A DNA stretch of 35,569 nucleotides from CAZNLH01 sp964573995 (GCA_964573995.1 CAZNLH010000025.1:1-35569); one strand, 5' to 3'. Positions 7,828 through 16,683 are shown, numbered from the stretch's first letter. Program-made: numbers and translations. The notes: generated from the letters alone by a model not told the origin.

Positions 7828-7875
7828 TTGACATCCCTTCAAAAAAACCCTTAATGTTTAATTAAGTAACGTTAC
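7828..7875 (+). promoter_or_regulatory. Promoter and palindromic operator candidate before the GGCT-like gene
   Basis: TTGACA at 7828-7833, 18-nt spacer, TAATGT at 7852-7857. The expected transcription start overlaps a perfect 10-bp palindrome, GTAACGTTAC (7866-7875), a position where a repressor would block initiation. An ATCCCTT repeat lies on either side of the start of the -35 box. Confidence 0.5.
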
Positions 7876-7897
7876 CCCCGGCAAGGGGAGGTGCCCG

Positions 7898-8374
7898 ATG
7901 TGGTATTTTGCCTACGGGACCAACATGGAACGGCGGAGGCTCGAACTGCACAGGGCGATCCGCGTGAAGGAAGCGAGGTTCGGGGTCCTCGAGAACTACC
8001 GCCTTGTCTTCAACCGGGTCTCCCCGATCAGGCCCACGACGGGATGTGCCAATATCGTTCCCGCAGCGGGCCATCAGGTGCGCGGCATCCTCTACAAGAT
8101 CAGCGATTCGAATATCTCCAGGCTGGATGTCTTCGAGGGGGCCGGTACGGGGCGTTGCCACCGGGAACGCGTGCTGGCCATGGCGGAGGACAACGACCTC
8201 CTTGAAGCGGAAGTCTATATTGCCGATGAGGTGGACGATAACCTGGAGCCGTCGGTGGAATATCTCGACGCGGTGATCAAGGCCGCCAGGGAGAGCGGGT
8301 TGGATGAGACTTATATCGAGGAGACCTTCCTGGCGTTCTACCCCGGGGGAGGAAAGAGCCAGTCCGGCGTGTGA
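7898..8374 (+). CDS. Gamma-glutamylcyclotransferase-like (GGCT/AIG2 fold) protein
   Basis: 158 residues. The family opening MWYFAYGTNM provides the YGSN-like substrate loop. Glu80 in RLDVFEGAG is at the position of the catalytic acid, and HRERV with EAEVYIADE completes the cyclophilin-like barrel. Family members cyclise gamma-glutamyl groups to 5-oxoproline; the exact amine or peptide substrate cannot be read from sequence. RBS GGGGAGG lies at 7885-7891. The gene is single, transcribed from its own promoter and ends against a convergent fumarase operon. Confidence 0.88.
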   Translation: MWYFAYGTNMERRRLELHRAIRVKEARFGVLENYRLVFNRVSPIRPTTGCANIVPAAGHQVRGILYKISDSNISRLDVFEGAGTGRCHRERVLAMAEDNDLLEAEVYIADEVDDNLEPSVEYLDAVIKAARESGLDETYIEETFLAFYPGGGKSQSGV

Positions 8375-8380
8375 AGCCGC

Positions 8381-8417
8381 CCGATTCCCGGCGCGCTTCG
8401 CTTGCGGGAATGACGGG
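8381..8417. repeat. Palindromic intergenic repeat, copy 1
   Basis: A 37-bp element with ATTCCCG...CGGGAAT arms around GCGCGCTTCGCTTG. It is nearly identical (one visible difference) to the copy at 18457-18493. Both copies lie between convergent genes and both are followed by an ATCCCGG or ATTCCGG-CTTGTCC segment. This resembles widespread GTCATTCCCGC-type repeats and may act as a bidirectional terminator. Confidence 0.75.
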
Positions 8418-8485
8418 TAGGACGTTATCCCGGCTTGTCCAATACTCCGTCATTCCATCTCGTCAGGAATCGGCCTAATTGTGTG

Positions 8486-9079
8486 TCAGGCCGGTCCGCC
8501 TGCAAGCCCAATCAACTCCTCCGCCCTCTTCGCGGATGCGGTCTCGACCTCGGTGTGGAGGCTACCGCCGTGCGAGTCCATGGTGACAATCGCGGGGAAC
8601 CCCTCGGCCTCTATGAGCCACATCGCCTCGGGTACTCCGAACTCATCCAGTTTATAGACGTTCAATACCTTCTTGATCGACCCGGCCAGGAGGCTGGCCG
8701 CTCCTCCAACGGCGCTCAGGTAGACGCACCCGTGATGACTGCAGGCCTCCAATGTGCCCGGTCCCATCCCCCCCTTGCCGATTATGCCCCTAAGTCCGTA
8801 GTGCTCGATTACCCATGGCTCGTATGGCTCCTCCCGTATGCTCGTCGTGGGTCCCGCAGCGACAAATTCCCAGTCTCCGCCCGTTCGCCTGACGATCGGG
8901 CCGCAGTGGTACAAGAATGTCCCGTTGAGGATATCCCGGAGTTCCTCGGGCCTCTCTTCCACCAGGAACTTGTGGGCGGCGTCCCGGGCGGTGAGCATCA
9001 CCCCGTAAATCGATACGGCATCACCTATCTTGAGCCCCCTTACATCGTCCTTCCCAACGGGTAGCCTGATTTCAATCAT
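8486..9079 (-). CDS. fumB: Fumarate hydratase class I, beta subunit
   Basis: 197 residues, matching the C-terminal domain of class I fumarases. Visible landmarks are LKIGDAVSIYGVMLTARDAAHKF, the substrate-binding AAGPTTSIREEPYEP, LRGIIGKGGMGPGT and a long Ala/Gly region ending with VTMDSHGGSLHTEV. It works with the alpha subunit encoded just upstream, hydrating fumarate to malate in the cytosol. The ATG at 9079 overlaps the alpha-subunit stop by eight bases, implying translational coupling. L(+)-tartrate dehydratase beta subunits are the main alternative for this family; the fumarase call is supported by the alpha subunit but not proven. Confidence 0.88.
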   Translation of the reverse strand: MIEIRLPVGKDDVRGLKIGDAVSIYGVMLTARDAAHKFLVEERPEELRDILNGTFLYHCGPIVRRTGGDWEFVAAGPTTSIREEPYEPWVIEHYGLRGIIGKGGMGPGTLEACSHHGCVYLSAVGGAASLLAGSIKKVLNVYKLDEFGVPEAMWLIEAEGFPAIVTMDSHGGSLHTEVETASAKRAEELIGLAGGPA

Positions 9080-9944
9080 ATTGCGCCTCTCCGCTTCGTA
9101 TGACCATCGTATGGCGGCGGGCAGCCCAGCAGAGGTATGAAATCGTGACGAAGTAACAAGCGGGAAGGCGATGGATCACGCCGACCTTCACTCCCAGGAC
9201 GGTCGTACGGCCGCCCAGCCCCATCGGGCCTATCCCGAGGGAGTTAATGTCGCCGATGAGCCTCTCCTCCAGTGCAGCAATTTCCGGGTCGTCGTTCCTG
9301 TCCTGTATGGGTCTCAGGAGGACTTCCTTGGAATGAAGGTATCCGGAGCCTCGATCCCCACCTATGCAAACGCCGAGGACCCCTGGGGCGCACCCCTTTC
9401 CCTGTGCTCGCTGGGCCGCGTCTATCACGCACCGTCGCACCCCCTCCAGGTCTCGGCCCGCTTCAAGCCCGCCATCCGGTAGTTTGTACTGGGCCCCGAC
9501 ATTCTCGCTCCCGCCTCCCTTCAACAGGAGCGATACCCTCAAGTTGTTATCCTCTGCCTCGGTGAACTCCACGTGCGGGAATCCCCTGCCCGTATTGTCG
9601 CCCGAGTTCTTTCCGGTCACGGGGTCGACGGCGTTCGGCCTGAGGAATGACCTTCTGGTGGCCTCCCTCACCGCCTCGCGAATCTCCTCTTCGAGCGCCC
9701 TGGTCGACATCGTAGGTGGGTGGGTGACGAAGAAGAGGGGGGTGCCCGTATCCTGGCATATGGGAGTCGAATTCTCACGGGCCATTCTTACGTTCTCGAG
9801 TATCACATCGAGCACCTGCCCGGCGGTGGAGTTGTCCTCCTTCTTCCTTGCCTCTTCGAGCGCCCTGATCGCATCCCCGGGGAGGACAGTGGATGCGCGA
9901 CCTATAAGCCCCACGAGCGCCTCAACTCGTTCGTTCATATTCAT
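9072..9944 (-). CDS. fumA: Fumarate hydratase class I, alpha subunit ([4Fe-4S])
   Basis: 290 residues. It carries the cluster-binding region of two-subunit class I fumarases: STPICQDTGTPLFFV, CAPGVLGVCIGGDRGSG, and a C-terminal LCWAARR whose Cys is the likely third ligand. PMGLGGRTTVLGVKV and NSGDNTGRGFP are also family-typical. Class I enzymes use an oxygen-labile cluster, in line with an anaerobic host. Reading leftward it precedes and overlaps the beta subunit. The ATG at 9944 has AGGA seven bases upstream; an ATG two codons later is possible. Upstream DNA (9950-10060) is AT-rich and probably holds the promoter, but no clear -35/-10 pair stands out. Confidence 0.9.
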   Translation of the reverse strand: MNMNERVEALVGLIGRASTVLPGDAIRALEEARKKEDNSTAGQVLDVILENVRMARENSTPICQDTGTPLFFVTHPPTMSTRALEEEIREAVREATRRSFLRPNAVDPVTGKNSGDNTGRGFPHVEFTEAEDNNLRVSLLLKGGGSENVGAQYKLPDGGLEAGRDLEGVRRCVIDAAQRAQGKGCAPGVLGVCIGGDRGSGYLHSKEVLLRPIQDRNDDPEIAALEERLIGDINSLGIGPMGLGGRTTVLGVKVGVIHRLPACYFVTISYLCWAARRHTMVIRSGEAQYD

Positions 9945-10222
9945 TTGATTATCCTGCCTTTAGTATTTGACCAATTGTTTATCTACTTAATAAGTTAAAC
10001 TTTATAGAATGATCGCTTATCCTTCGTAATGATAATATTCGTACAGCGTTCGGTCAACGGGATTGTTTACTTCTGGAGTTTCCCCGAATTTCTTATATGT
10101 ACTGAAGGATATCTCTCAGGGCGACTTAAAGTCTTCTTGGGGTACCAGCCTAAGAGCAGGCTGCCCCTCATCCGGCTGGCACCGTAATCGATGCCCTTCG
10201 GGGTACGTCCTTTTAGATGCCT

Positions 10223-10459
10223 TCACAGTTGCGAGTGAGTACCGTCGCAGAAGGGAGCGTCTTTCGTGTGCTTGCACATGCACAAGGCAACCGTTTTCTT
10301 CTTCTCGACGACGAATTCCACGGGCGTGAACCCCGTCCCCTTGTGGGAGCCGTCGCAGTAAGGCTGGTTCTTTGACAGGCCGCATGCGCACCAGTGATAG
10401 GTTCCAGGTTCAAGTTCAATTACATCTGGCTTCTTTGCCGCGATCACTGGATCTTTCAT
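10223..10459 (-). CDS. Small protein with two CDGSH iron-sulfur domains
   Basis: 78 residues with two C-x-C-x(8)-C-D-G-[ST]-H motifs: Cys24, Cys26, Cys35 and His39, then Cys60, Cys62, Cys71 and His75. Each should bind a [2Fe-2S] cluster in the manner of mitoNEET-like bacterial proteins (Miner2-like). No transmembrane helix is present, so it is probably cytosolic and involved in electron or cluster transfer. I place the start at the ATG at 10459, which has GGAGGAAG just upstream. The same frame stays open to 10807, but the extra 116 residues are low-complexity and have no SD sequence. Confidence 0.9.
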   Translation of the reverse strand: MKDPVIAAKKPDVIELEPGTYHWCACGLSKNQPYCDGSHKGTGFTPVEFVVEKKKTVALCMCKHTKDAPFCDGTHSQL

Positions 10460-10822
10460 CGTGTCTTCCTCCCTCCTCTTTCGGGATACCGCCGCCTCGC
10501 CTAATGTGGTGTCCCGGATGTTATTTTGCGGACGTTCCGTGGTGAACCGCGCGGTTATGCAAGCAGGCTCGCACGGTAATGCACGACCTCCATCAATGAG
10601 TGCCGGGCGGGATGATGTCCCGACGGTGGTGTCTGCAAAGGCCCGGGACAATGTCGATATCGGGACCTGTAAATGGTGGGCCTTTGTACCCAAAGGCATC
10701 GTACATGCACGGTATGGCCCTGAAGATGCCCGTCCCCAGGAGGGACTTATCCCGCCCGGACCAGGATGAGGATCGTATGCCGTTAGGATCTTCCCTATTC
10801 GGTCCATGAGGCGGCTTCTAAC
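10460..10822 (-). other. Long putative leader of the CDGSH gene
   Basis: About 360 nt lie between the predicted promoter and the CDGSH start. The stretch has a GTCCC-CAGGA-GGGAC hairpin near 10735-10750 and scattered short inverted repeats. Open frames on both strands here lack SD sequences and family-like motifs. I see no recognisable riboswitch core. Confidence 0.3.
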
Positions 10823-10831
10823 CAGCGTAAT

Positions 10832-10861
10832 ATATTATTGTCCTTAGGAACCGCAAGTCAA
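10832..10861 (-). promoter_or_regulatory. Promoter toward the CDGSH gene
   Basis: Minus strand: TTGACT (10861-10856), 17-nt spacer, ATAATA (10838-10833); TAATAT with an 18-nt spacer is the alternative register. It is divergent from the polX promoter, about 40 nt away. Confidence 0.5.
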
Positions 10862-10898
10862 GGCGAACAGAGTAACGGTGAGAAGGCGGCGGAATCGC

Positions 10899-10928
10899 TT
10901 GACATATCTTTCCGCCTCGCGATATTCT
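10899..10928 (+). promoter_or_regulatory. Promoter for the polX-ligA operon
   Basis: TTGACA at 10899-10904, 18-nt spacer, TATTCT at 10923-10928. The predicted start is near 10935, leaving a leader of about 78 nt. Confidence 0.5.
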
Positions 10929-11012
10929 TATAGTGTAATGTGGCACTTGTGAACCGTCCCGTCCAGGATGTGTCTGCAACCTTAAATCGATTCACTTGCA
11001 AGGGGTTTCGAG

Positions 11013-12737
11013 GTGAAGCGAATAAGGAACAGCGAGGTAGCGAGGGTATTCAGGGACATCTCTGCCCTCCTTGATCTCAAGGGGGAGAACCCCTTCCGCG
11101 TGCGGGCATACAGGCGAGCGGCCCAGGTGATAGAGTCGCTCCCGGAGGCCCTCTCAGAGGTGGTCTGCGATGAGGGTCGTGATCTCACGAGCCTGCAGGG
11201 GATCGGGAAGGACCTGGCCGCAAAGATCACCGAACTCCTTGATACCGGCAGGCTCGGATACCTGGAGGAACTGAAGGCCGAGGTGCCGCTATCGCTGACC
11301 GATGTGATGAAACTCGAAGGGGTTGGGCCCAAGAAGGCCGCTGCCGTCTACCGGGAACTCGGGGTCGAATCGGTCGACCAGTTGGAGGAGGCAGTCCGCG
11401 CAGGGAAGGTCGAGTCGCTCGATGGGTTCGGCCGGAAGATGGCCGAGAAGATCCTCAAGTCCATAGAGGGTTACAGGCGAAGGCAGGGTAGGTTCCTTTA
11501 CACCGAGGCCGAGGAATACGCGGAGGACCTCATCCATTACCTGCGGGCCGCCACCGGGGCAGTCCACATCGAACCCACCGGGAGTTACAGGCGTGGACGC
11601 GAGACCGTAGGCGACCTTGACATCTTGGTGGCGACGGGAGACTCCGGGCCCGTGATGGACCTGTTCGTCGGGTACGAGTCCGCCGAGGAGGTGATCGCTC
11701 ACGGCGGGACCAAGTCTTCGATCAGGCTCAAGAACGGGATCCAGGTGGACCTCAGGGCGCTGCCGCCGGGGAGTTTCGGGGCAGGGCTCCAATATTTCAC
11801 CGGCTCCCAGGCCCACAACGTCAAACTGAGGGCCCTTGCCAGGAAAGATGGGCTCAAGGTCAACGAGTACGGTGTCTTCCGGGGCGATGAGAAACTTGCC
11901 GGGAAGATGGAGGAGGGGGTCTACAGGGCACTCGGCCTGCCCCTGATTCCGCCCGAGTTGCGCGAGGATAGGGGGGAGATCGAGGCCGCGCTGGGGCCCG
12001 GGCTTCCCGAACTCGTCAAGGTCGGGGACATCAGGGGCGACCTCCAGATGCACACCACCGCGAGCGACGGGGCGGACAGTATAGAAACGATGGCGCTCGA
12101 GGCCAGGAAATTAGGCTACGAGTACATCGCCATCACGGATCACAGCCGTTCGGAGACACAGGCGGGCGGGCTCACAGAGGACGAGGTGATGGCACACGTG
12201 GCGGCCATGGAGGAGGTAGACCGAAGGATCGACGGCATCCGGGTGCTCAAGGGCATGGAGGTGGATATCCTCAAGGACGGTACCCTCGACTATCCCGACG
12301 AAATACTCGGCAGACTCGACCTGGTCGTGGTCTCAGTCCATTCTCACTTCGGCCTGTCTACGGGGGAACAGACGGCCCGGATCGTCAGGGCGTTTGAGAA
12401 CCCGCATGTCAACATCCTCGCCCACCCAACCGGCAGGCTGATCCGCAGGCGCGATCCCTACGAAGTGGACATGAAGGCGGTCATTGCAGCGGCGAAGGCC
12501 CATGGCGTGGCGCTCGAAGTCAATGCCTTCCCGGACAGGCTAGACCTCAAGGACGAGCACTGCCGGCTGGCCAGGGAGATGGGTGTCAGGGTCGTGATAT
12601 CGACCGACGCCCACAGGGCCGGTCACATGCAACTGATGCGATACGGGGTCATGACGGCCAGGAGGGGCTGGCTGGAGGGGCGTGACGTCCTGAACACACT
12701 GCCGTTAGAGGATTTCTTGAAGGCCATGGAGAGGTGA
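11013..12737 (+). CDS. polX: DNA polymerase/3'-5' exonuclease PolX
   Basis: 574 residues, the normal PolX length. Order: helix-hairpin-helix 8-kDa and fingers region (LQGIGKDLAAKI, LEGVGPKKAAAVYRELG, LDGFGRKMAEKIL), family-X palm with GSYRRGRETVGDLDIL and IQVDLRALP giving the catalytic Asp residues, then a C-terminal PHP domain from about 340 (LQMHTTASDG, AITDHS, GMEVDIL, HPTGR, STDAH). The PHP domain normally supplies Mn-dependent 3'-5' exonuclease. Its first H-x-H histidine is Gln345 here, which I believe is common in PolX. Role: short-gap DNA repair. Start GTG with AAGGGG upstream. ligA follows immediately, making a repair pair. Confidence 0.95.
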   Translation: MKRIRNSEVARVFRDISALLDLKGENPFRVRAYRRAAQVIESLPEALSEVVCDEGRDLTSLQGIGKDLAAKITELLDTGRLGYLEELKAEVPLSLTDVMKLEGVGPKKAAAVYRELGVESVDQLEEAVRAGKVESLDGFGRKMAEKILKSIEGYRRRQGRFLYTEAEEYAEDLIHYLRAATGAVHIEPTGSYRRGRETVGDLDILVATGDSGPVMDLFVGYESAEEVIAHGGTKSSIRLKNGIQVDLRALPPGSFGAGLQYFTGSQAHNVKLRALARKDGLKVNEYGVFRGDEKLAGKMEEGVYRALGLPLIPPELREDRGEIEAALGPGLPELVKVGDIRGDLQMHTTASDGADSIETMALEARKLGYEYIAITDHSRSETQAGGLTEDEVMAHVAAMEEVDRRIDGIRVLKGMEVDILKDGTLDYPDEILGRLDLVVVSVHSHFGLSTGEQTARIVRAFENPHVNILAHPTGRLIRRRDPYEVDMKAVIAAAKAHGVALEVNAFPDRLDLKDEHCRLAREMGVRVVISTDAHRAGHMQLMRYGVMTARRGWLEGRDVLNTLPLEDFLKAMER

Positions 12738-12738
12738 G

Positions 12739-14856
12739 ATGTGCGGCGCGTCGAGACGCGGCAAGGAGGGAGGCGACCCCGGCATGGCGGAAGGAAACAC
12801 TTACATATCGCCGCCCTTTTCTTTCCGGGACCTGGGCTCGATGAGCCCGGAGGAGGCGGAGGAGGAGGCCCGAGCCTTGCGCGAGGCGATCCACTACCAC
12901 GACCATCGCTACTACGTGCTGGACGATCCAGTGATAGCCGACGAGGAGTACGACGGGCTGTTTGGTCGCCTGGCGACCCTCGAGGAGCGGTATCCATGGC
13001 TTGTCACCGCCGATTCTCCAACGCGTCGAGTGGGTGGGGAGCCCCTCGAGGAACTGGGCAAGGTGGAGCATACCCGCCCGATGTTGAGCCTCGACTCGAC
13101 GACGGACGGGAAGAAGGTGCTGGACTTCGACGACTTCGTCAGGCGAAACCTTGAGGCCGACCGTGTCTCCTACGTCTGCGAGCCCAAGTTCGACGGGCTG
13201 TCCGTGGAATTGCTCTACGAAGGGGGGCTACTCGTGAGGGGCTCGACGCGCGGCGACGGTGTAATGGGCGAAGAGATCACGGAGAGCCTGCGGACTATAC
13301 GTTCGATCCCGTTGAGGCTCATGGAGGAAGAGGTAATCCCGCCGTTCCTCGCCGTCAGGGGGGAGGTCTACATGCCCAGGTCCGGCTTCCAGGCCATGAA
13401 CAGGGAGAGGGTAGAGAGGGGAGAGGAGCCGTTCGCCAACCCTCGAAACGCGGCGGCCGGTACACTGAGGCAACTCGACCCCAGGGTAGCAGCGGAAAGG
13501 CCGCTCGACATCTTTGTCTTCGATGTCCTGGCCGTCGAGGGAGCCGCCTTCGGGACCCACATGGAGGCCATGGACAAGTTCAGGCGGTGGGGCTTCCGTG
13601 TAAACGAGCGCGTGGAGTTGGTGCTCGACATGGAGGGTGTCTTCGATTACCACGAGCGAACCGAGAAGGAGCGCGATTACCTCGACTACGAGATAGACGG
13701 AGTGGTCGTCAAGGTCGATGATCTCAGGTTCAGGGAGGTCCTCGGCGAGAAGGAGAGGAGCCCCAGGTGGGCGATTGCCTACAAGTTCACTCCAAGACAG
13801 GAGGTCACGAGGGTTGCTGACATAGTCGTCCAGGTGGGACGTACCGGCATACTCACCCCAGTCGCCCTCCTTGAGCCCGTGAACGTGGGAGGGGTGACCA
13901 TAAGCCGTGCTACCTTGCACAATTACGACGAGATGCGGAGGAAGGATGTCCGCAGGGGGGATCTCGTGCGGGTGGCGAGGGCGGGGGACGTGATCCCTGA
14001 TGTCGTGGAGAGGGTCGAAGAGGAGGACGAGACCGGGAGGGAGCCGCCGCTCGAGGTCCCGGAGGCGTGTCCGGTCTGCGGAAGCGGCGTCATTCGGGAG
14101 GGCGCCTACTTCAGGTGCACGGGGGGGCTTTCCTGCCGGGCGCAGTTGCTCGGGGCCGTAATACATTACGCATCGAAGGGGGGAGTGGACATAGAGGGGC
14201 TTGGCGAGAAGACCGTATCGATGTTCATGCACGAAGGAATAATAAAGGACTCGGTGGCCGACATCTATTCTATTCGGAAAGAGGACCTCCTCGGCCTCGA
14301 GAGGTTCGCCGAGAAGTCGGCCGATAACCTGGTCGAGGCGATAGGGGCGAGCAAGGAACGGGATCTAAACAGGTTCATTTATGCCCTTGGAATTCCCCTC
14401 GTTGGAGAGCATATAGCGAGGATCATCGCCGAGCGCTTTGGCGACCTCGCAGGGATTATGGAGGCGGAAAGGGAGGAACTCGAGTCGATTCCGGAGATAG
14501 GTCCCGAGGCGGCCGATTCCATCCTGAAGTTCTTCAACTCCGCCTCCAACAGAAAGACCGTAGAGAGGCTGCTCGACAGCGGGGTGAGGCCCAGGTGGAA
14601 GAAGAGGGCCGGCGCCTTCGATGGGAAGAGGTTCGTCTTCACCGGTGGCCTGAGCCGCTATTCCCGCGGTAAGGTAAAGAGGCTCATGGAGGGGCTCGGC
14701 GCGGTCGTATCATCTTCATTGAGCAGGGACACCGATTACCTGGTGGCGGGTGAGGCCCCAGGCTCCAAACTGGAACAGGCCAGAAAGAAGGGGGTAGAGG
14801 TCCTTACAGAAGGGGAGTTCTACCGGATGCTCGAAGAGAGAGGGGGAATATCGTGA
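12739..14856 (+). CDS. ligA: NAD-dependent DNA ligase
   Basis: 705 residues. All LigA modules are present: domain Ia (IHYHDHRYYVLDDP near 51-64), adenylation domain with Lys150 in EPKFDGLSVELL, OB fold, a four-Cys zinc finger (CPVCGS and CTGGLSC), helix-hairpin-helix repeats and a C-terminal BRCT domain (KRFVFTGGLSRYSRG). It seals nicks using NAD in replication and repair. The first ATG (12739) abuts the polX stop and has GGAGAGG nearby. A second ATG at 12784 follows GGAGGGAGG and would remove 15 residues not typical of the family, so the true start may be 12784. It is co-transcribed with polX. Confidence 0.96.
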   Translation: MCGASRRGKEGGDPGMAEGNTYISPPFSFRDLGSMSPEEAEEEARALREAIHYHDHRYYVLDDPVIADEEYDGLFGRLATLEERYPWLVTADSPTRRVGGEPLEELGKVEHTRPMLSLDSTTDGKKVLDFDDFVRRNLEADRVSYVCEPKFDGLSVELLYEGGLLVRGSTRGDGVMGEEITESLRTIRSIPLRLMEEEVIPPFLAVRGEVYMPRSGFQAMNRERVERGEEPFANPRNAAAGTLRQLDPRVAAERPLDIFVFDVLAVEGAAFGTHMEAMDKFRRWGFRVNERVELVLDMEGVFDYHERTEKERDYLDYEIDGVVVKVDDLRFREVLGEKERSPRWAIAYKFTPRQEVTRVADIVVQVGRTGILTPVALLEPVNVGGVTISRATLHNYDEMRRKDVRRGDLVRVARAGDVIPDVVERVEEEDETGREPPLEVPEACPVCGSGVIREGAYFRCTGGLSCRAQLLGAVIHYASKGGVDIEGLGEKTVSMFMHEGIIKDSVADIYSIRKEDLLGLERFAEKSADNLVEAIGASKERDLNRFIYALGIPLVGEHIARIIAERFGDLAGIMEAEREELESIPEIGPEAADSILKFFNSASNRKTVERLLDSGVRPRWKKRAGAFDGKRFVFTGGLSRYSRGKVKRLMEGLGAVVSSSLSRDTDYLVAGEAPGSKLEQARKKGVEVLTEGEFYRMLEERGGIS

Positions 14857-14916
14857 TGGCGACGCTCACCCCCCTCGAAAGGATACGCGCTGACGTCTCG
14901 AGAGGAGGATTGTAAG

Positions 14917-15360
14917 ATGATGTTCGAGTGCCCCTCGGTCACCGCAGACGTCGTCGTCTTTGCAGATGACGGGGATGTCCTGTTGATCCGCCGAAGGAAC
15001 CCGCCGTTTCAGGGGCAGTGGGCACTACCGGGTGGCTTCATAGAGACCGGGAAGGAGACGGTAGAGGAATGCGCCGTCCGCGAGGCCCTGGAGGAGACAG
15101 GGCTTGAAGTCAAACTCGACCGCCTGTTAGGGGTCTGGTCGAGGCCAGGCAGGGATCCAAGGGGCCACACGGTAACGTGTGTCTACCTTACGGAACCGGT
15201 GCCTGTTTCCCGGAAGGTATTCGCCGACGGCCGTGACGACGCTGCTGAGGCGGCCTGGATTCACCCTGAGGGCGAACGTTTCGGGGAGATCCCCATCGCC
15301 TTCGACCACCGGGAAATCATCGATGCTGCCCTCCGCTCAAGGAGGGAAGAAAGGACCTGA
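14917..15360 (+). CDS. NUDIX hydrolase
   Basis: 147 residues. The Nudix box GGFIETGKETVEECAVREALEETGLEV is complete (about residues 41-67), with the REALEETG catalytic Glu cluster. The sequence before it, RNPPFQGQWALPGGF, is typical of ADP-ribose pyrophosphatase-like and nucleotide-sanitising members. The substrate cannot be assigned. An SD-like GAGGAGG lies ahead of the double ATG at 14917. It sits 60 nt after ligA and two bases before the dipeptidase start, so it belongs to the same transcription unit. Confidence 0.92.
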   Translation: MMFECPSVTADVVVFADDGDVLLIRRRNPPFQGQWALPGGFIETGKETVEECAVREALEETGLEVKLDRLLGVWSRPGRDPRGHTVTCVYLTEPVPVSRKVFADGRDDAAEAAWIHPEGERFGEIPIAFDHREIIDAALRSRREERT

Positions 15361-15362
15361 AG

Positions 15363-16562
15363 ATGGACAAACTCTTAGTCGCCGGAGTCGCCCTTCTCCT
15401 CTTTGCCTCCTGTTCCAACAAGGTGCCGGATTACATGGGAGTACACAGGCGGGCATTCGTCGTCGACCTTCATGCGGATACCATCGACAGGATACTCGAG
15501 GATGGGTCGGACTTCGGCGTCCTTTCGTCCAAGGGCCACATTGACCTTCCGCGGCTGGAGAAGGGGGGTGTGGACCTGCAGTTCTTCGCCATCTGGGTCT
15601 CCCCGAAATACATCTCGAAGGGTGAGGGCGACCCGGACAGTTCGGCCATCCGGGCAAACGTGATGATCGACAAGATGGACCAGATCTTGAAGGCATACCC
15701 TGACAGGATCGCTCTGGCCACTACCGCCTCGCAGGCAAGGGAGATAGCGGCCTCCGGCCGTGTGGCCGCGGCGATGGGGCTCGAGGGGGGCCACATCATA
15801 GAGGACAGCCTCGACAGACTCAGGGAATTCTACGACCGGGGTGTCCGATACATGACCCTGACCTGGAACAACACGAACGACTGGGCGGATGCGGCCAAGG
15901 AAGAGACCGAGAATGGGACGAAGCACGGCGGCCTTACAGACTTCGGTGTCCAGGTAGTCAAGGAAATGAACCGCCTTGGGATGATCGTTGATGTCTCCCA
16001 CGTCTCAGAGAGCACATTCTGGGACGTCATGAAAGTTACGGACAAGCCGGTCATCGCCTCCCACTCATGCGCCTACGGTATATGCCCCCACTACCGCAAC
16101 CTGAAGGACGACCAGATACGTGCCATCGCCAAAAACGGCGGCGTGATAGGCATCAATTTCTATCCCGCCTATCTCGATAGCACATACAACAGGCTGGAAA
16201 ACAAGGCCTACGACACGCACAAGGCCGAACTCGATTCTCTCCGGGAGGTTTTCAAGGACAAGATGGAGGAGTATGATCGACGAAGGGATGAGATCGTCTC
16301 AGAGACAATGGCGGGCTACAAGGTGCCAATGACCGCGATCGCCGACCACATCGATTACATCGTCCACCTCGTGGGCATCGACTATGTCGGTCTCGGCTCA
16401 GACTTCGATGGTGTGCCGGGGTTGCCTGAAGGGATGGAGGATGTGACGAAACTACCGGAACTCACCAGGGTACTCATGGATAGAGGTTACGACGAGGCCG
16501 AGATCAGGAAGATCCTCGGCGGGAATTTCATGAGGGTATTCAAGTCGGTTACTGGTTCATGA
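15363..16562 (+). CDS. Membrane dipeptidase (peptidase M19), lipoprotein
   Basis: 399 residues. A signal peptide ends in a lipobox, LFASC (Cys17), so the protein is likely lipid-anchored outside the cytoplasm. Renal-dipeptidase zinc ligands are visible: His37 and Asp39 in DLHADT, the bridging Glu in AMGLEGGH, and His in DVSHVSE and VIASHS; GLGSDFDG contributes the last Asp. The enzyme hydrolyses dipeptides, including L-D and D-amino-acid containing ones in this family. The ATG is two bases after the Nudix stop with AAAGGA upstream. A roughly 100-residue stretch rich in charged residues (about 270-320) is as expected for bacterial members. Confidence 0.93.
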   Translation: MDKLLVAGVALLLFASCSNKVPDYMGVHRRAFVVDLHADTIDRILEDGSDFGVLSSKGHIDLPRLEKGGVDLQFFAIWVSPKYISKGEGDPDSSAIRANVMIDKMDQILKAYPDRIALATTASQAREIAASGRVAAAMGLEGGHIIEDSLDRLREFYDRGVRYMTLTWNNTNDWADAAKEETENGTKHGGLTDFGVQVVKEMNRLGMIVDVSHVSESTFWDVMKVTDKPVIASHSCAYGICPHYRNLKDDQIRAIAKNGGVIGINFYPAYLDSTYNRLENKAYDTHKAELDSLREVFKDKMEEYDRRRDEIVSETMAGYKVPMTAIADHIDYIVHLVGIDYVGLGSDFDGVPGLPEGMEDVTKLPELTRVLMDRGYDEAEIRKILGGNFMRVFKSVTGS

Positions 16563-16621
16563 GGAGCCACTATAGTTTCCCCCCGGTTGCTTCCGGAATA
16601 TGTAACCCATCGGGGGGCCGG

Positions 16622-16646
16622 CCCCGGTTCACCGAACCCGCCGGGG
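16622..16646. other. GC-rich hairpin between dipeptidase and NYN genes
   Basis: CCCCGG (16622-16627) and CCGGGG (16641-16646) enclose GGTTCACCGAACC-like pairing. It lies in the 121-nt gap after the dipeptidase gene. There is no T tract, so it may be a weak or factor-assisted terminator or a processing site. Confidence 0.35.
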
Positions 16647-16683
16647 TCACCAGCCGCGTGGTCCCTAATATGTTGTAGAAATA

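Noticed and set aside
10461..10769. Plus-strand open frame of about 100 codons in the CDGSH leader
   Set aside because: No SD sequence, no recognisable motif, and it lies opposite a probable transcribed leader.
10460..10807. N-terminal extension of the CDGSH protein to 194 residues
   Set aside because: The extension is low-complexity and lacks an SD, while the ATG at 10459 has a strong GGAGGAAG and gives the compact two-domain protein.
12045..12053. PHP domain of PolX inactivated by Gln in the H-x-H motif
   Set aside because: All other PHP residues are present and Gln at this position is, to my recollection, frequent in PolX, so loss of activity is not supported.
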